NCBI GenBank assembly: GCA_914767715.1
Contig: OU612073.1
Span: forward strand, 6,572,001-6,636,000
Length of the DNA stretch: 64,000 nt
Reading direction: 5' to 3'
DNA from: Membranipora membranacea
Lineage: Eukaryota; Bryozoa; Gymnolaemata; Cheilostomatida; Membraniporidae
The translations under genes and the position numbers were made by a program. The notes below the pieces were generated by a model that worked only from the letters and a program-made list of their open reading frames with translations, had not been told where the DNA came from and searched no databases. This document shows positions 37,501 to 49,236 of this stretch, one piece after another. Within the stretch, counting starts at the first letter, position 1; each line of letters opens with the position of its first letter.

Positions 37501-40272
37501 TAATTTTATGAGCGTGATTTACATTTCCCTCTCTGAACTCTCTCTGAAAAATATATTTCTATATGGAATAAACAAATTACCCACTCATAAGAGCCTAAAT
37601 AAATCAACACAACTATCCCACAATGCAATAATTCTAGAAATCCCTAAGAGATCAGGCCAATGATTACTGATAACATAATTGAGGTTTACATGATCAACCA
37701 GTGAAATTTAGGTGGAAGTTTTATTGTAGAAGTGTTGCTGAGATGCCCTATTGCATTGTTTATAGAATGCGGAAGTGTCAAGGCTTTGTTGACGATAGAA
37801 GATTTTTTGTACTTTTGACCTTCAATAGCAAAATAGTTCTCATCAATTGTCTAAGTTCTACCACAAAGAATTTGGAGGTGCCATCAGCCGCTATAGCTCA
37901 GTGGCAGAGCGCCTGTCTAGTATGTATATACACATCTAGTCAACAGGAGGTCATGAGTTCAAATCTCATTGGTGGCTTCGGTTTTGTGATATTTCAAAGC
38001 TTGTCTCCTTGAATTTGGATGTGCCAGCAGCTGCCAAGCTCACTGTTGACAACTCCAAACTAATCAACTATCAAGGCTGTCATGCGATCTGCAACATATG
38101 TGGCTATCATAAGTAACAATCATGTGGTGTGGATTTTGAGTGGTGCTTTTTAATCAGTATTTAATTTTGAAGCCAGAGAATATTTACCATATGACAGCTG
38201 AGAATCTAAGTTGTGAAATACCATTTAAAAGTAATGTATACACAAGTTTGTGGACATAGATATATCAAAAGGTATTTATATGTTCATGATTTTGGCTTTT
38301 TAACAGAAAATATAGAATGATAGTTGATAGGTAGGCAGCCGACCTCCCATATGATGTTTGTCCTGATGGGTTCACCTAGCCGTTTGTAGGCACAATGAAT
38401 GAGAATTAGCCCATGAGACTTGAGACTAAAATTGGGGGTAATGAGGCCCTAAAGTTTCCCAATTTAGTATGCTTAGCTTAGAAATTCTGAAAATAGGGGC
38501 TGTGAAGGGAAGAGCTTCGGCCATTCTAAGACTGTGACTCTTTAGACCAACACCCCTTTTACTGAAACTCTGGCAGAAGCCGCCATAGCTCAGTGGCAGA
38601 GCGCCTGTCTAGTAATAAGCTTGTTAACAGGAGGTCATGAGTTCAAATCTCATTGGTGGCTTTTTTCAATTTAGTTTTTCATCACATCGATTAGTAGGAG
38701 TAACACCCTGTTACTCCTTTATCACATTGACATTTCTGAGTTCTTGCATAGTCATGTACCTTTGACATAACATGTCAACACCATAAAAAGGTTCTTGCTG
38801 ATGCTGACTGATGCGATAATCATGTCTATAAAACCGGAGCATCTTGTGGGACGAGATAAAGATATCATATTATCTTATTTGTTGAGTTGTGGCCATAATT
38901 GAAAATAAGTGTCTCCCAACTTAAGTTTAGCTGTTCCTTCAAGGTTTTATTTCGAGAACACCATTATTAGCTTATATAAAGTGGTTCACACCTGAGTACT
39001 CTGATAAGGGCACAGGTCCGTAGTTCTAGGGGAGGCAGGGACGCTCTGCCTCCCCTAGAATGCTGAATAAAGTGGCCCAAAAATGCTATAATTGAATATT
39101 CCACGTGAGAATCAGCTCATTTAGGACTTCCATTCGTTATTTATATCAAGACTGGGAACTCAGGAGGAGCTTACAATACCCAACCTGGTGTTACTTCACA
39201 CCCTCCAGGATTTTTGCCTCCCCCACCATTTTTCCTAAGCTACGGGCCTGCGGTACATACCTGATGTGTTTCGTAGTATAGGTTTCTTCCCTCCGTCAGG
39301 GTTGTTTCCATGTTGAACCCACTGCGGTCCTGAAGCTGCGGCTGAGAACTTTCTTCTGTTTCTGACATCAGATGGATATCTCCCCAATGGCTTAACCTCT
39401 ATACTTTCCACTTTTTCATCTATATAAGGTAATCCAAGTTTATTCGAAGCGCTAGTAGAGTGTCCATGTTTTCCACCAGCACTGCTGGTCCCAGGACTGT
39501 TCGCATCAGCCATTATGAGCCCTAGAGTCTATACTACTAACCTTGATGAGATTTCCTCTCACTCACACAACAACCAAAGTCTGTGGTTTCTACATTTGAC
39601 TTGAAGTTGTGGGCGAGTTTATTGGAATCACCAAGGTAACGGGATCTTTGACTTTAATTATAATATAAAGTAACCTAAAGGCTATTCTTGTCTGAGGTTA
39701 TTATCATTCATAGGAGACCATTAGATACCGCTGAGGCCATTGGGGGAGTAAATTGTGGTCTAAGCCACTAACTCGCAATGGAGCCGTCTGAGCACTTGGA
39801 CTAGACCCCAGCATAAATAAGTAAACTTTAAAAAGTTATTATATCAAAACATGTATACATGGGGAAAACATTTCTAGGCATCCCATAATGCACTAGCCAC
39901 ACAAGTTGAGACAAGCTTCTTGTTCGATACCAGTCTGTGGAGAACTAGATCAAGTTTGGTCGATTTGGGGTTGCTTCCGGTCCACTGGTCACGCTGCAGC
40001 GGATCGACCAGTGGAAGGGAGCAACTGGAATGCCGGCAAATGGATTAAACTTGATCTAGTGGAGACGAGAGGATGCTGCTAACTTGCTTACCTTGTTCAT
40101 CTTCTGATGATTCACGTGAAAAGCTTGGGTTGTCCCCTCCATAGTTATCCGCAGTAGACCCGTTATGTTGGTGATGAGAAGACATTTCGATCAGCTGGGT
40201 TCTTGATTCTGACACATTGATCTTGTTGGCTATACAATGACAGAATAGGTTGATCTCAATGTTTTTAGACAT
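31586..40272 (-). CDS. Ankyrin-repeat TRP-type cation channel
   Basis: Plasma-membrane cation channel subunit, six transmembrane segments, cytosolic ankyrin domain. Twelve exons join in phase to about 697 residues: 40092-40272, 39261-39521, 37364-37464, 36348-36491, 35456-35700, 35034-35121, 34341-34591, 33906-34094, 33246-33419, 32850-33011, 32215-32307, 31586-31790. Order: disordered N-terminus, ankyrin repeats (DENGQTVLHYATKREFVSVA, DKMDRSPLSIAL), S1 (ALVMLFLTASVIMGI), S2 (EAVVLFMVATTVI), S3-S4 (YLDVSSSVLLILVIPLRF, YMLSIVRIFKYSAIF), S5 (FMIMFAVIIIAFTGSFAMAL), pore loop (FWNILLTST), S6 (ILFLAFLFISMVMLMNILIA) and a TRP-box-like tail (AQLSDTYESMRRDA). Subfamily unclear, nearest to TRPV/TRPA-like invertebrate channels. 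The C-terminus may continue at a GTAGGA site near the stop. Confidence 0.92.
32640..32845. repeat. AT-rich simple repeat
   Basis: Irregular TATA/AATATA repeats in the intron between channel exons 10 and 11. No function seen. Confidence 0.7.
34260..34335. repeat. CGTAA-type minisatellite
   Basis: Repeated variants of AACGTAACGTA and GCGTAA next to the donor of channel exon 7. Simple tandem repeat. Confidence 0.6.
34708..34794 (-). tRNA. tRNA-Thr(AGT), 15-nt intron
   Basis: 87 nt, in a channel intron. Intron is CATACACATATAGTA. The 5' acceptor reads GCCGCTT, which leaves a mismatch at pair 7-66. Otherwise intact. Confidence 0.75.
35710..35845. repeat. TAATA simple repeat
   Basis: Run of ATAATATAATA-type repeats beside the acceptor of channel exon 5. 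Confidence 0.7.
35968..36052 (-). tRNA. tRNA-Thr(TGT), 13-nt intron, best-paired copy
   Basis: 85 nt in a channel intron. Acceptor GCCGCCA/TGGCGGC is fully Watson-Crick, the T loop is canonical TTCGATC, loop CTTGTA-A gives TGT, and the intron is GCATGTTTCAGAC. The most likely functional isoacceptor here. Confidence 0.9.
36219..36302 (+). tRNA. tRNA-Thr(AGT), 12-nt intron
   Basis: 84 nt, consensus, intron CAATACATGGAA. Faces away from the TGT gene at 35968 within the same channel intron. Confidence 0.88.
37084..37311. mobile_element. MITE with CACACTGA-type inverted ends, copy in channel intron
   Basis: Starts near ACACTGACATTGAGACTACA and ends GATCAGTGTGAG, with internal ATTATCATGTGTATTTCTGA and CTAAGTGAATAAGTTCACTC. 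Related full copies lie at 52345 and 60524 and a fragment at 15947. Confidence 0.8.
37887..37977 (+). tRNA. tRNA-Thr(AGT), 19-nt intron
   Basis: 91 nt, 5' end GCCGCTA, intron identical to the 31462 copy. Lies in the long channel intron between exons 2 and 3. Confidence 0.88.
38579..38661 (+). tRNA. tRNA-Thr(AGT), 11-nt intron
   Basis: 83 nt, consensus body with intron ATAAGCTTGTT. In the same channel intron as the 37887 copy. Flanks are not related to the 184-bp array unit. Confidence 0.88.
39014..39252. mobile_element. MITE related to 6063-6284, next to a channel exon
   Basis: Left end ACAGGTCCGTAGTTCTAGGG and right end, read in reverse, CAGGCCCGTAGCTTAGG form inverted repeats. The inner GGGGAGGC blocks also pair. 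The right end stops within 10 bp of the splice donor of channel exon 2. Confidence 0.7.
39944..40060. mobile_element. Small MITE with ACTAGATCAAGTTT inverted ends
   Basis: 117 bp. ACTAGATCAAGTTT at the left and AAACTTGATCTAGT at the right are perfect complements, and GTTGCTTCCGGTCCACTGGT pairs loosely with the inner right side (ACCAGTGGAAGGGAGCAACT). A diverged relative lies at about 50859-50958. It sits about 30 bp beyond the donor of channel exon 1. Confidence 0.85.
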
Positions 40273-43132
40273 TTATACGGTACAATCAATCATCAAGATT
40301 GTGGAAGTCTTTCAACAAGTTGACAACAAAGTGTCGTCAGAGATTTCTACGTTCGCTAATGTTATGTTTTATACGGCTCACATTCTGCCCTGGCGTTCAC
40401 AATCGAGCTTGAGGTCAATGGTCACATAGACGCAGACTAATGAAATTCGCAGCTATTATTAAAGCTCGCTGTTTTTTATTGCAGCATTGGAGGCATGCCA
40501 TAATCAGTGATCTACCTACCCTAGAGGAGTAATCTGTTTGCAGGAGGAATAGTTGCCTTTTTAACTCATTTGAAGTAGTGAAATTGATTGCTGGCTAATT
40601 TTACTCAAGCTCAAAACTTATGCAAACTTCCTCTTTTGCTAGCCAAAAAAAAGTGCTAATATAGATTATAATATAAATAATTTACCTCAAACTAGATAAA
40701 CTAATCTCTAGCCCATATTTACTCCTTCTAGGGTAGTGCTGATATAAAAAGTAGTTCAGCCTCCAGCTTTTCAAATATATATTTTCCATTTCTATTCCGG
40801 AGCAGATCAAGACAGGGACTACTATCCTGATATAAAGTTATTTCACTTACACATTCATGGTGAGCTGCTAGCAGATGCTAAACTTACATGGCTTACTATA
40901 AATCGGTTTCTGTTTGGAATACAATTGCTAGTGGTTGGTTAATGCGATTTTGTGACATATAATAACACATAATTGATACCCTCCATGCATTAAAAACACA
41001 ATAGCAGGATTTGGCGCTGAGACTACTGAACCTAGGGGTAATGTTTGGTAATAAGTGTATCAGATGTCCTCCTGGTCATGCCCCCTGGGCAAATACCATA
41101 TCGGCTGGTAATTTACTATTCCAGAGCCAATTATTAGGCTACTATTTCTATCAATTTATTGATAAGCGAGAACAATAACTTCTCATCCTTTGCCCTCAAA
41201 CCAAAGCAGAATGCCTCAACTATGCATTAAAGAAAGTACAAACAAGCAGTGACGAGAACGGTCACAATGAACAGCGGACATCAGGTAGCATGTGCCACCA
41301 GTGTTAGGTGCCTAGGTGTTTTATTCAACTCCTATATATTGGTTTCTGATTATAAGAATTTTCAATGCTTATTTATACAATCTGGGCTGAATGAAGTAAG
41401 TACTCCTATGTACCTGAAACCATTTTGCAACTGACCAGCTGAGGGCAGAAAAAACATCTTCCAGGCCTATATGATCCACATCAACTGTTTCTGACATTCA
41501 TCAAACGATCCCGCACTGTTTAAGGGAGGGGGGCAGGGTATACTCAATTAGCAGGACATTTTGTCAACGATATTTTTATCATTGTTTTTTCACAACCAAG
41601 TGGTTTTATGTTTTTATTTCAACTCTTTGGAAGCTGTGTATTTGAAAACATCTCTAGTGACTAGAGAGAGAGTATTAAATTAAAATTAACAAACAAGCTA
41701 GCAGCAGCCAATGCCGCCTCTTTGTCAAATCAAGCTTTATGACACCAGTTTTACACCATTATCAGATCAGCACAAAATCACGTTGTCCCTAGATATAGTT
41801 CTCACCGTATCTTACTCACCCATCCGAGGTTTTGTCCTTGTGTTCAACTGATGCACAAAATCATCTCATCTTACATCCTCAGTGTTGATGTTTTGATTAG
41901 GGCCATGGTTTCAGTCTCTAACGTATGGTTCCGTGTTATAATGTATAATGATGACTAGGTGTAATAAGCTTCAGGGTGTGTTGTTCTATTATACAAGTTT
42001 ATCTGTTATCACCGCCAGAGGTTAACTCAAGTTACCACCCAAAGACAAAGATTGTACACAACCAATAGCACCCATATAAACTAGGTCAGTGAGAATTCTG
42101 AACTGCTTTTTAAATAGGTCACTAGTCTGAGTACGTTACTTGGTCTATGTCAGCTTTGTACAGTGCCTTGATCATTGACATTTAATATATTGTTTGACAC
42201 AGTCTTATCATAATATGTATAATGATAAGCTAGGTAATAAAATTTCCTATCATGATAATAAATTTAATATCACTTAGTATGGATATTCTTACTCTGTGTT
42301 AATATAGAGACGGAATGCTTCATATCTGACTCCATTAAAAGGATGTTGACGCAGATAGCAGGGTGGATACTATGTTGGTGATTTTTGCCTCGCAGCCCGG
42401 AGCATGATCTGGCCAGGGTATGTCGGTCAATTGTTCATCAATTTCCACAAAATGAAACACACATAGATAGATGGCACCCTAAGTTGAGTAATCGTGATAT
42501 GTCAGTAACCTGAAAAGTCTATAAGATAAATGCCTGCACCACCTCAACAAAAATCAGGTAATTGCTATGATTGTCAATATGTCTGTCTAGACATGTGGGT
42601 GAGTAATATTGATAAATATATGAAATGATGACTCACATTTGAAGTTGTCCCTCCATATATGTGAACAAGATATAAAATACGTACTAAGTTACCCCTCCCT
42701 TTTTCTATGTACATGGGCGTTTGTGATTAAGAATTGAACTGGACCATCCATCTGGGATAACTTAAGGTTTGGTCGAGAGATAAACCACAGGCAGACTACC
42801 TGCATGAAAAGTTTCCGACGGCATGAATTTGTGTAAATAAGTCCATAGCCCTACGGATCACCGGGTCTGGTTTGTTGCTACATATATCATACTTTACGCA
42901 TATATGTTTACTTCTGTCATTCCTCAACCATTCAAAGCTAAAAAATTACCAGGAGTTTGATTGATCACTATTATCACATTAGTTTAAATTCCAAGTTCAT
43001 CTTGCCTTCCATGGAGTTGTTTCTGCGCTTCGTGTAGACACTATATGCACCTTTGCTAAACCTATGGTTTAAATAACGTGTAGGTTTTTTGTTTTCGTCG
43101 GTTTGTCGTCGTGTATTGAATGTTAGGCTGTC
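40273..43132. other. Intergenic between channel and fibrinogen-domain gene
   Basis: About 2.9 kb upstream of the channel start, so it should contain the channel promoter. I see no coding exon, RNA gene or clear repeat. Short open frames here have no recognisable motif. Confidence 0.4.
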
Positions 43133-46100
43133 TCAATCGTCTCTACCTACAAGCATTCTGACGGCTTTTAAAGAATGGTTTCTGTTTTTCCACGACTCCC
43201 AGTATATTCCTGGCTCTCCACCTTCGGGTACTTCCTCTGTTGGATACCATTTACCGTTCAAGTGTGATGTGTAATTACATGAATCTATCCACCAATAACC
43301 TGCAAAATGAGAATAATAAATTATTATTATTTTGGTACTGTGTTGTGTGGTCATAGTTGATGTGGGCACAACGTCTAATGAATGCGTTTCCATACACCAG
43401 ACCAGGGAGGGTGGGATCCCACCCTCCGTGATCAGACCAGATCAGACCTGATCAGACCTAGGGTTCGACCAATAAGTAAGGTTACCTCTTACTCCTTAAT
43501 CCTTATTTTTACTCCCTGCAGTGTTTGGGCTTCCACTCACATAAACATAGTTTCATATTAGTATTTCACTTTGATAATCCTTCACAATATCAAAACTGGA
43601 TATAAACTACAACAAATGAGTGGTTGCCGATATTACCCATGGTATTTAATTGTAAAACAAGTAATGAAGGTGGTTGGTCTGGTTGAAGCAAGGTATCAGA
43701 TCAATCCAGATAATTGATGGGAAAGACACTATCACCAAACCCTTTATTGACGACTCTGGCTCTCAATTACAGTTACCTGTAAAATAGTCTGCTGAAGAAC
43801 AGTTGGCTGGATCAAATATATCTGTTACTCTGCTTGTCCATGCGTTGCCTACATGCTGAGATAAGCTGTCACCTGCAGTTCCCGTATAACCTGAGGCCTG
43901 AAAAACAAGAATAACGATATGTCAACAGTATTCGCCGCATTAAATTGCTAGATTGGTAGATTAGTGGTTAGATAAGGGAATGCTTTCTCGCTTATTGGCT
44001 ATAACCATTATAACTACGTGTATGATTTTGCATCATTCATCACAAGCCGCTATAGCTCAGTGGCAGAGCGCCTGTCTAGTAAACAGGAGGTCATGAGTTC
44101 AAATCTCATTGGTGGCTAATCTTTTAACCTCACATTTTGAATTGCCGACAATAATAGTAATAGTACCGTTGAAAATTCAAAATGGGAGGTAAAAAGGTTA
44201 GCCACCAATGAGATTTGAACTCATGACCTCCTGTTTACTAGACAGGCGCTCTGCCACTGAGCTATAGCGGCTTGTGATGAAGGTGGTTATTTCCTATAAT
44301 AGAGTTAATAGTAATACGTAATAATAATAGACTTTGGGCACAGCTCATAATGAGTTTAGTTTTGTATAAACCAGTTTGGAAATGGTTTGTGTAAGCCATT
44401 GGACTTCATTATATATATAATATAATATATAATTGACCAAACCACGTTTGATTGATCAATATGCAGTTAATTGACAGAACAACATCATGGAATTAAAGCA
44501 GACAGAAGTTGTTCTCCCCTCCAAAAGCCGCCATGCAGAATATTTCAAATTCATGTCTGTGCATGATTCATATTATGATATTAAATGATATTATGACTTT
44601 GAAGTTAGACGTCCAATTATATAATTAACATGTGTTAAGAGCAATGGACACACATCATGGGGCGGAGAGGGGTCTTGTGGGAGCTGGCACATGAGATATG
44701 CTGCCATTTTTCTATACTTTGTTAAATAACTTGTCCCACTTAGGCACAAGTCAGTAGAGTCCTGTTTGCTCAAAACCACCACTACCCCACTTGAACACAA
44801 CTGTTGGAGCATTGGAATAAGAAACAGTCTTCAGAGCAATGAAGGGTTTAAATAATTAATGAGTGTGGAAATGAAGTTATTAGCCTAGAAACTAATGTGA
44901 ACAATGTGAAAAGAAGACAAAGTTAATGTCAATTAATTATTCACCAACAATAAATAATGATTCCATTAAAATTTTGAAGTATTTGAAGTTATTAGATAAA
45001 ACAAATTGCCTTCAAATAATGCTGTTAGCTGTTTGAGAAAATTAATATCTGAGCCAATAAATTTCTGGTCGCACAATGAATTATTAATGCCAAAACCTAT
45101 TAAATTTCTAACCCACATGTACAGTTCAAAGTTACGGTGATGTCATTGACTATTTACTTTTGGTTGGCTATTATCTATATCTTTTGTCGATGCTGGTTTT
45201 GTAAGGTTCCTAGTTGATCACATGTCTGGTAATTAGTCAGCTTAAAAGTGTTAATCAATATATGTCATGAAATCTTTCCCATGCATGCATTCATCGAGGC
45301 ATGAATTAAGGGTTCAATATCCTTTCAACAAAAAAAACGTTCTCAGTAGCTTATTTAATAATTAGAAGGGCTATTCTGATAGAAAGCTAGAACAATGAAA
45401 ACATATTCTTGATATGTTTTCTTATCGAAAGGGGACAAGGAGATTCTTGCAAGACTACAGGAGTTATGTCTCAGAGTTATTTTGGCATGGTTAGAACATT
45501 ATGATGAGCGTCTTGCAGCATTAAATTTAATTTTTGGACATATGCTGCCTAAAGTATGTCAATAATGTGAGGAAGAACACCAGCCATCCACATCACCATT
45601 ATCTACATCACCTAGCAACAAATGACAGGCACCATCATAAAACCACGAACCTCCCTAAATCCAATACTGCTCTTTGTAGAAAAAGCTTTTTTTTATAAAT
45701 ACTCATAATACGTCAATGCCTTCTTATTTTTTCTTTGATTTTTTGTTTTCACATGGTCTTATTTGCTTCATGCATTGATCGGTGGTTAATAAAAATCATA
45801 ATATACAATATAATTCATTAGATTATTTGGTGCTCTACCACTAAATAATCCCATTTCTTCTTGTGAGAGCATACTCAAATTGTCTCAACATCCATAAACA
45901 CCATACTTGATCATGTAAATTAATTTTTTATAAATTTTTGTTGATTTTTGTACATAATGATGGGAAATGTATGATGTCTTTCATCATTGTTGATTAGTCA
46001 ATGAGTTTATCAATTAGAGATATTCGGTAAATCTGCTGAGAATTTGAGACAACAAATAGACATATGAGTAAGCTTTTTATATGTTTATGAAGATTGCTAA

Positions 46101-48332
46101 ATCATTCAACGATAAATCTAATAGTTTCTTTTCGCTCAATGTCCAGACTCTCCTGTCTCAAGCGAGAAGTATTTAAGTATCTTCTTTCACTATTAAAGTT
46201 TTTTGTTTTTTTTTTTGCTTTATTTTCTTCTGTTTTGGCACTTAATGTAATAAAACAAATGACTTAGATTGCCAAATTAGTGTCAAAAAGAAAAAATTAA
46301 GGCTGTATCTCGAGGAATCACAGAGGTCCCATTTAAAAAAAAAAGGAAAAAAATAGGGCTGCTGTGAGAAGGCTAAGGACATACCTCATCAAGTCTGTAT
46401 CTTGAGGAATCATATTCTATCTTGAACTGAGAGTAGTTTGCATATAGTACTTCTCCGCTGTGAGTCTCCATTCTAATGCTGAGCTTTAGCATTCTTGATG
46501 AAGACGCCACTCTCATTTCATTGAGCAGTCCAGTACCTGTTAAACAATACAGTGGAACAGTCCAAAGTAAGGATGTATTGAACATAGACACAGAATCCTG
46601 ACAACCATTATCCTATGCCTTAATTTAAGTGCTCAGACGGCTGCAATGGGAGTTAGTGGCATGACATATTCAGTCACTCAATTTTATTTGTTTCCCCTAA
46701 TTAACAAATTTACTTTAATAAGGTAATCACTAATCAGTCTAGATTTTGAAAATAGACTTTTGCAAATGTATGACTATTCCTATAGTTCGTCGAAAGGAGA
46801 AACGAGTCTGGGGGACTCAGACTAACTCCTACCTGACCAGAACTCGCCATCAATGTCTCCAAATCCGTGGAAAATATCTCTACTAAAGCTAACAGAGCCG
46901 TCCATCCTATTTAATATTATAGTCCAGCCGTAGTGCCCGTCAAATAAGCACCGGACTTTGAATATGCTTCTGCTCGAGTGACTTGGTTTGATGATATACA
47001 GTTTGGTGTCATCATCTTCCCCTTGTTCATAAGCGTCTTGACAATCTATAAAAGAGAAGTCACTGATATAAGGACTGTAGTCTTTACAACTAGCTTCACA
47101 CAAACAAACTACGACCAGCGAAGTATGTAGAAATCCATTCGCAATGAAACAATTTTCAACATTTAAAAATATGTTAAAATATTCATAAGGATATTGTTGC
47201 ACACCAACCTTTATAATATGTTTGTCTCTGTAGGCACTGAGGGTGTTTAGCTATCATGAAGCAGAACTAAAGCAAAAAGTTTTGTGATATTGTACAACAA
47301 GGCAACATCCACAGATATAACAAAAAAGTTCAAAGTTCAGTTCATCTTAAAGTAACACTGATATTGATTATATTTGACAGATTTCATAATTATAAAGTCT
47401 AATGCTTCTCCTAATGTTTGTAGAAATATCTCAAGTAGAAAAATAACTTGTGAGAGTTTTTTTCCTCCTAAGACACACTGTTTTATAAAGAACAGTCAAT
47501 TTCAAAATTTCAATATGTAGAGTTAAAAAAAAACCTCGCATAGTTATTTTCGCCTCTTAAATTTTTGTACTGAATCAGGTCAATGACAGATTGACCTTAT
47601 TGACCTTGATTGTAACAAATCACACACACTACCAAAGTCTTTTACCTCATTTCTGTCGTCTGCACTTCTACAAGTGGTAAGCCGACACCGACTCATGGCA
47701 AGAGTAGCCACACCATAACTCTCATTTCTCTGGTATTGTGATGAATACATCGTCTCTGTAGTATGACAGGTAAAATTTGTCTCATAGTATACCGCAGCTC
47801 TGCAGACTGAACTTTCAGTCATACCCTGGCATAGATTCGTGCAAGTGCTGAGATTCGGCACACCTATAGAATAAAAAATTAACGTGTGATACCATTACTT
47901 CTCCGGTTTGACTTATAACAATGCCCTTATGTCAAAAGATACATGAATGTAAACAACATGCAGCAAAAAAATAATTACACTTAATAGATAAATTGTATTC
48001 ATTAGCTCAATTTTATTTATTTATTAAGTTGAGCAATCATCTTTTAATCCAGCCAAAAAGAACTGATTTGTGTAACCCAATTTTATTCGATGCGGAACAT
48101 CCCCCATCCGGCAATCATCCGTTTTAGTGCATTGCGAGTAACATCTCTACATTTACTTACCTCTCCAGGTCTGTGTTCTTGATTTAGTGAGTAAATCCTC
48201 ATATATATGAGCTCTGAAGATGTCATATACATCATCAGGAGGAATATAGGAGGGCTGTCCTTGTATCAGGGACAAATCTAACTGCAGCGCCAGTGTGGAA
48301 ACCCAAAACAATAACCTCACAGTCATTTCCAT
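43133..48332 (-). CDS. Secreted PAN/apple plus fibrinogen C-terminal domain protein (FReP-type lectin)
   Basis: Predicted secreted recognition protein, possibly immune. Exons: 48161-48332, 47633-47863, 46833-47045, 46385-46536, 43777-43897, 43133-43299, about 351 residues. Residues 1-24 are a signal peptide (RLLFWVSTLALQLDL). Exon 2 has a Cys-rich apple/PAN-like block (CTNLCQGMTESSVCRAAVYY). From DCQDAYEQG the fibrinogen domain follows: GWTIILNRMDGSVSFSRD, FGDIDGEFWSG, GYTGTAGDSL and the WWIDSCNYTSHLNGKWY signature. The usual DxDND calcium loop before CSSADYFTG is not conserved. The exon 2 donor (GTAGTG at 47632) was chosen for phase. A GTAAAA donor at 47645 would break the frame. The start could be 48332 or 48326. 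Confidence 0.9.
43406..43427. repeat. Perfect 22-bp palindrome
   Basis: GGAGGGTGGGATCCCACCCT plus CC is exactly self-complementary. It lies in the last intron of the fibrinogen-domain gene, followed by GATCAGACC repeats. Confidence 0.8.
44046..44117 (+). tRNA. tRNA-Thr(AGT), no intron
   Basis: 72 nt: GCCGCTA acceptor, anticodon arm CCTGT-CTAGTAA-ACAGG, T arm ATGAG-TTCAAAT-CTCAT, end GGTGGC plus T. Only this copy and its mirror at 44200 lack an intron. Confidence 0.92.
44200..44271 (-). tRNA. tRNA-Thr(AGT), no intron (mirror copy)
   Basis: 72 nt, identical in sequence to the copy at 44046 and in opposite orientation within the same palindrome. Confidence 0.92.
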
Positions 48333-49236
48333 GATAATGAAATAAGTTATTTTTGGGTTTACATATCTTACGAATCTCTTCGAATTTATATTGGATAGGC
48401 AGGAGCTCAATTATAATTACCTACTATGCGCTTTTAAAACGTCCTGGTGCTTTGAAAAACTGTCATGCTCTGTATGCTGTTGCATATTGAATAGCCATCA
48501 ATGATTTATTAATGACAAACATTGATTCAAAGATGTAATTGATCCGATAATTAAGAGCTATCATGTTATTGCCTTCATCCTGACAAAGAGCCTGACCTGT
48601 TTTGGCCTAGGTAATGTATTGATTTACATTTTCAGCAGCTGCAGAAATGGAATCATGTTGTGGCACTCTGTTCCATATTTCCATGTTTCCATGTGAATTT
48701 CAAGGTAGGCCTAGATCGAGCTGAGTTGTCACCTCTTTGCTCGATCTCGAAATACGCAGCCATTTCCATGATTGAGCTGAGAAAAAAACATCAAAAAAAT
48801 CTACCGGGGTTCACCCCGGCCTCCTGCGTCAGACAATGCACAACACACAATGCACAACCTTACATCACATTTCGATGGTTCTTTGCTCTCAGGCTATAAA
48901 ACATAATCATAGGCTCCATTTTCAACCCATGTTCATATATACAGGACGTGACAATGATTCCTATTTCCCCATATGATGATGTGGCATGAAACCATGGTTA
49001 GTTTTGGTGCAGCCATGCATGCATCATTGATCACAAAGAAAGAAACCAAGCAAAGGGTACAAATAGCTGCGGAGCCTGTGGATCAATTTATTCATATTTG
49101 GTTCTAGACGGTTCTACAGCAAACACATTTATAATTCCTTGTCAAATAGCTTGGATCAGTATTAGCCAATGTTAAATATAAACAAGGTAGATTAAAACTT
49201 ACATTATTTGTGCGTTAGACTTGACAGCTGACGGAA
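48333..49236. other. Divergent intergenic region, FReP and HtrL/YibB genes
   Basis: About 0.9 kb between two divergent starts, so it should hold both promoters. From about 49005 the sequence is homologous to the upstream flank of the second HtrL/YibB copy (57552 onward). Confidence 0.45.

Larger units (their letters stand above)
44030..44290. repeat. Inverted repeat of an intron-less tRNA-Thr with flanks
   Basis: The left arm (CATCACAAGCCGC, tRNA, CTAATCTTTTAACCTC, ATTTTGAATT) is mirrored by the right arm (AATTCAAAATGGGAGG, AAAGGTTAG, tRNA, GCGGCTTGTGATG). Arms are about 110-115 bp around a spacer of roughly 35 bp, in an intron of the fibrinogen-domain gene. Confidence 0.9.
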
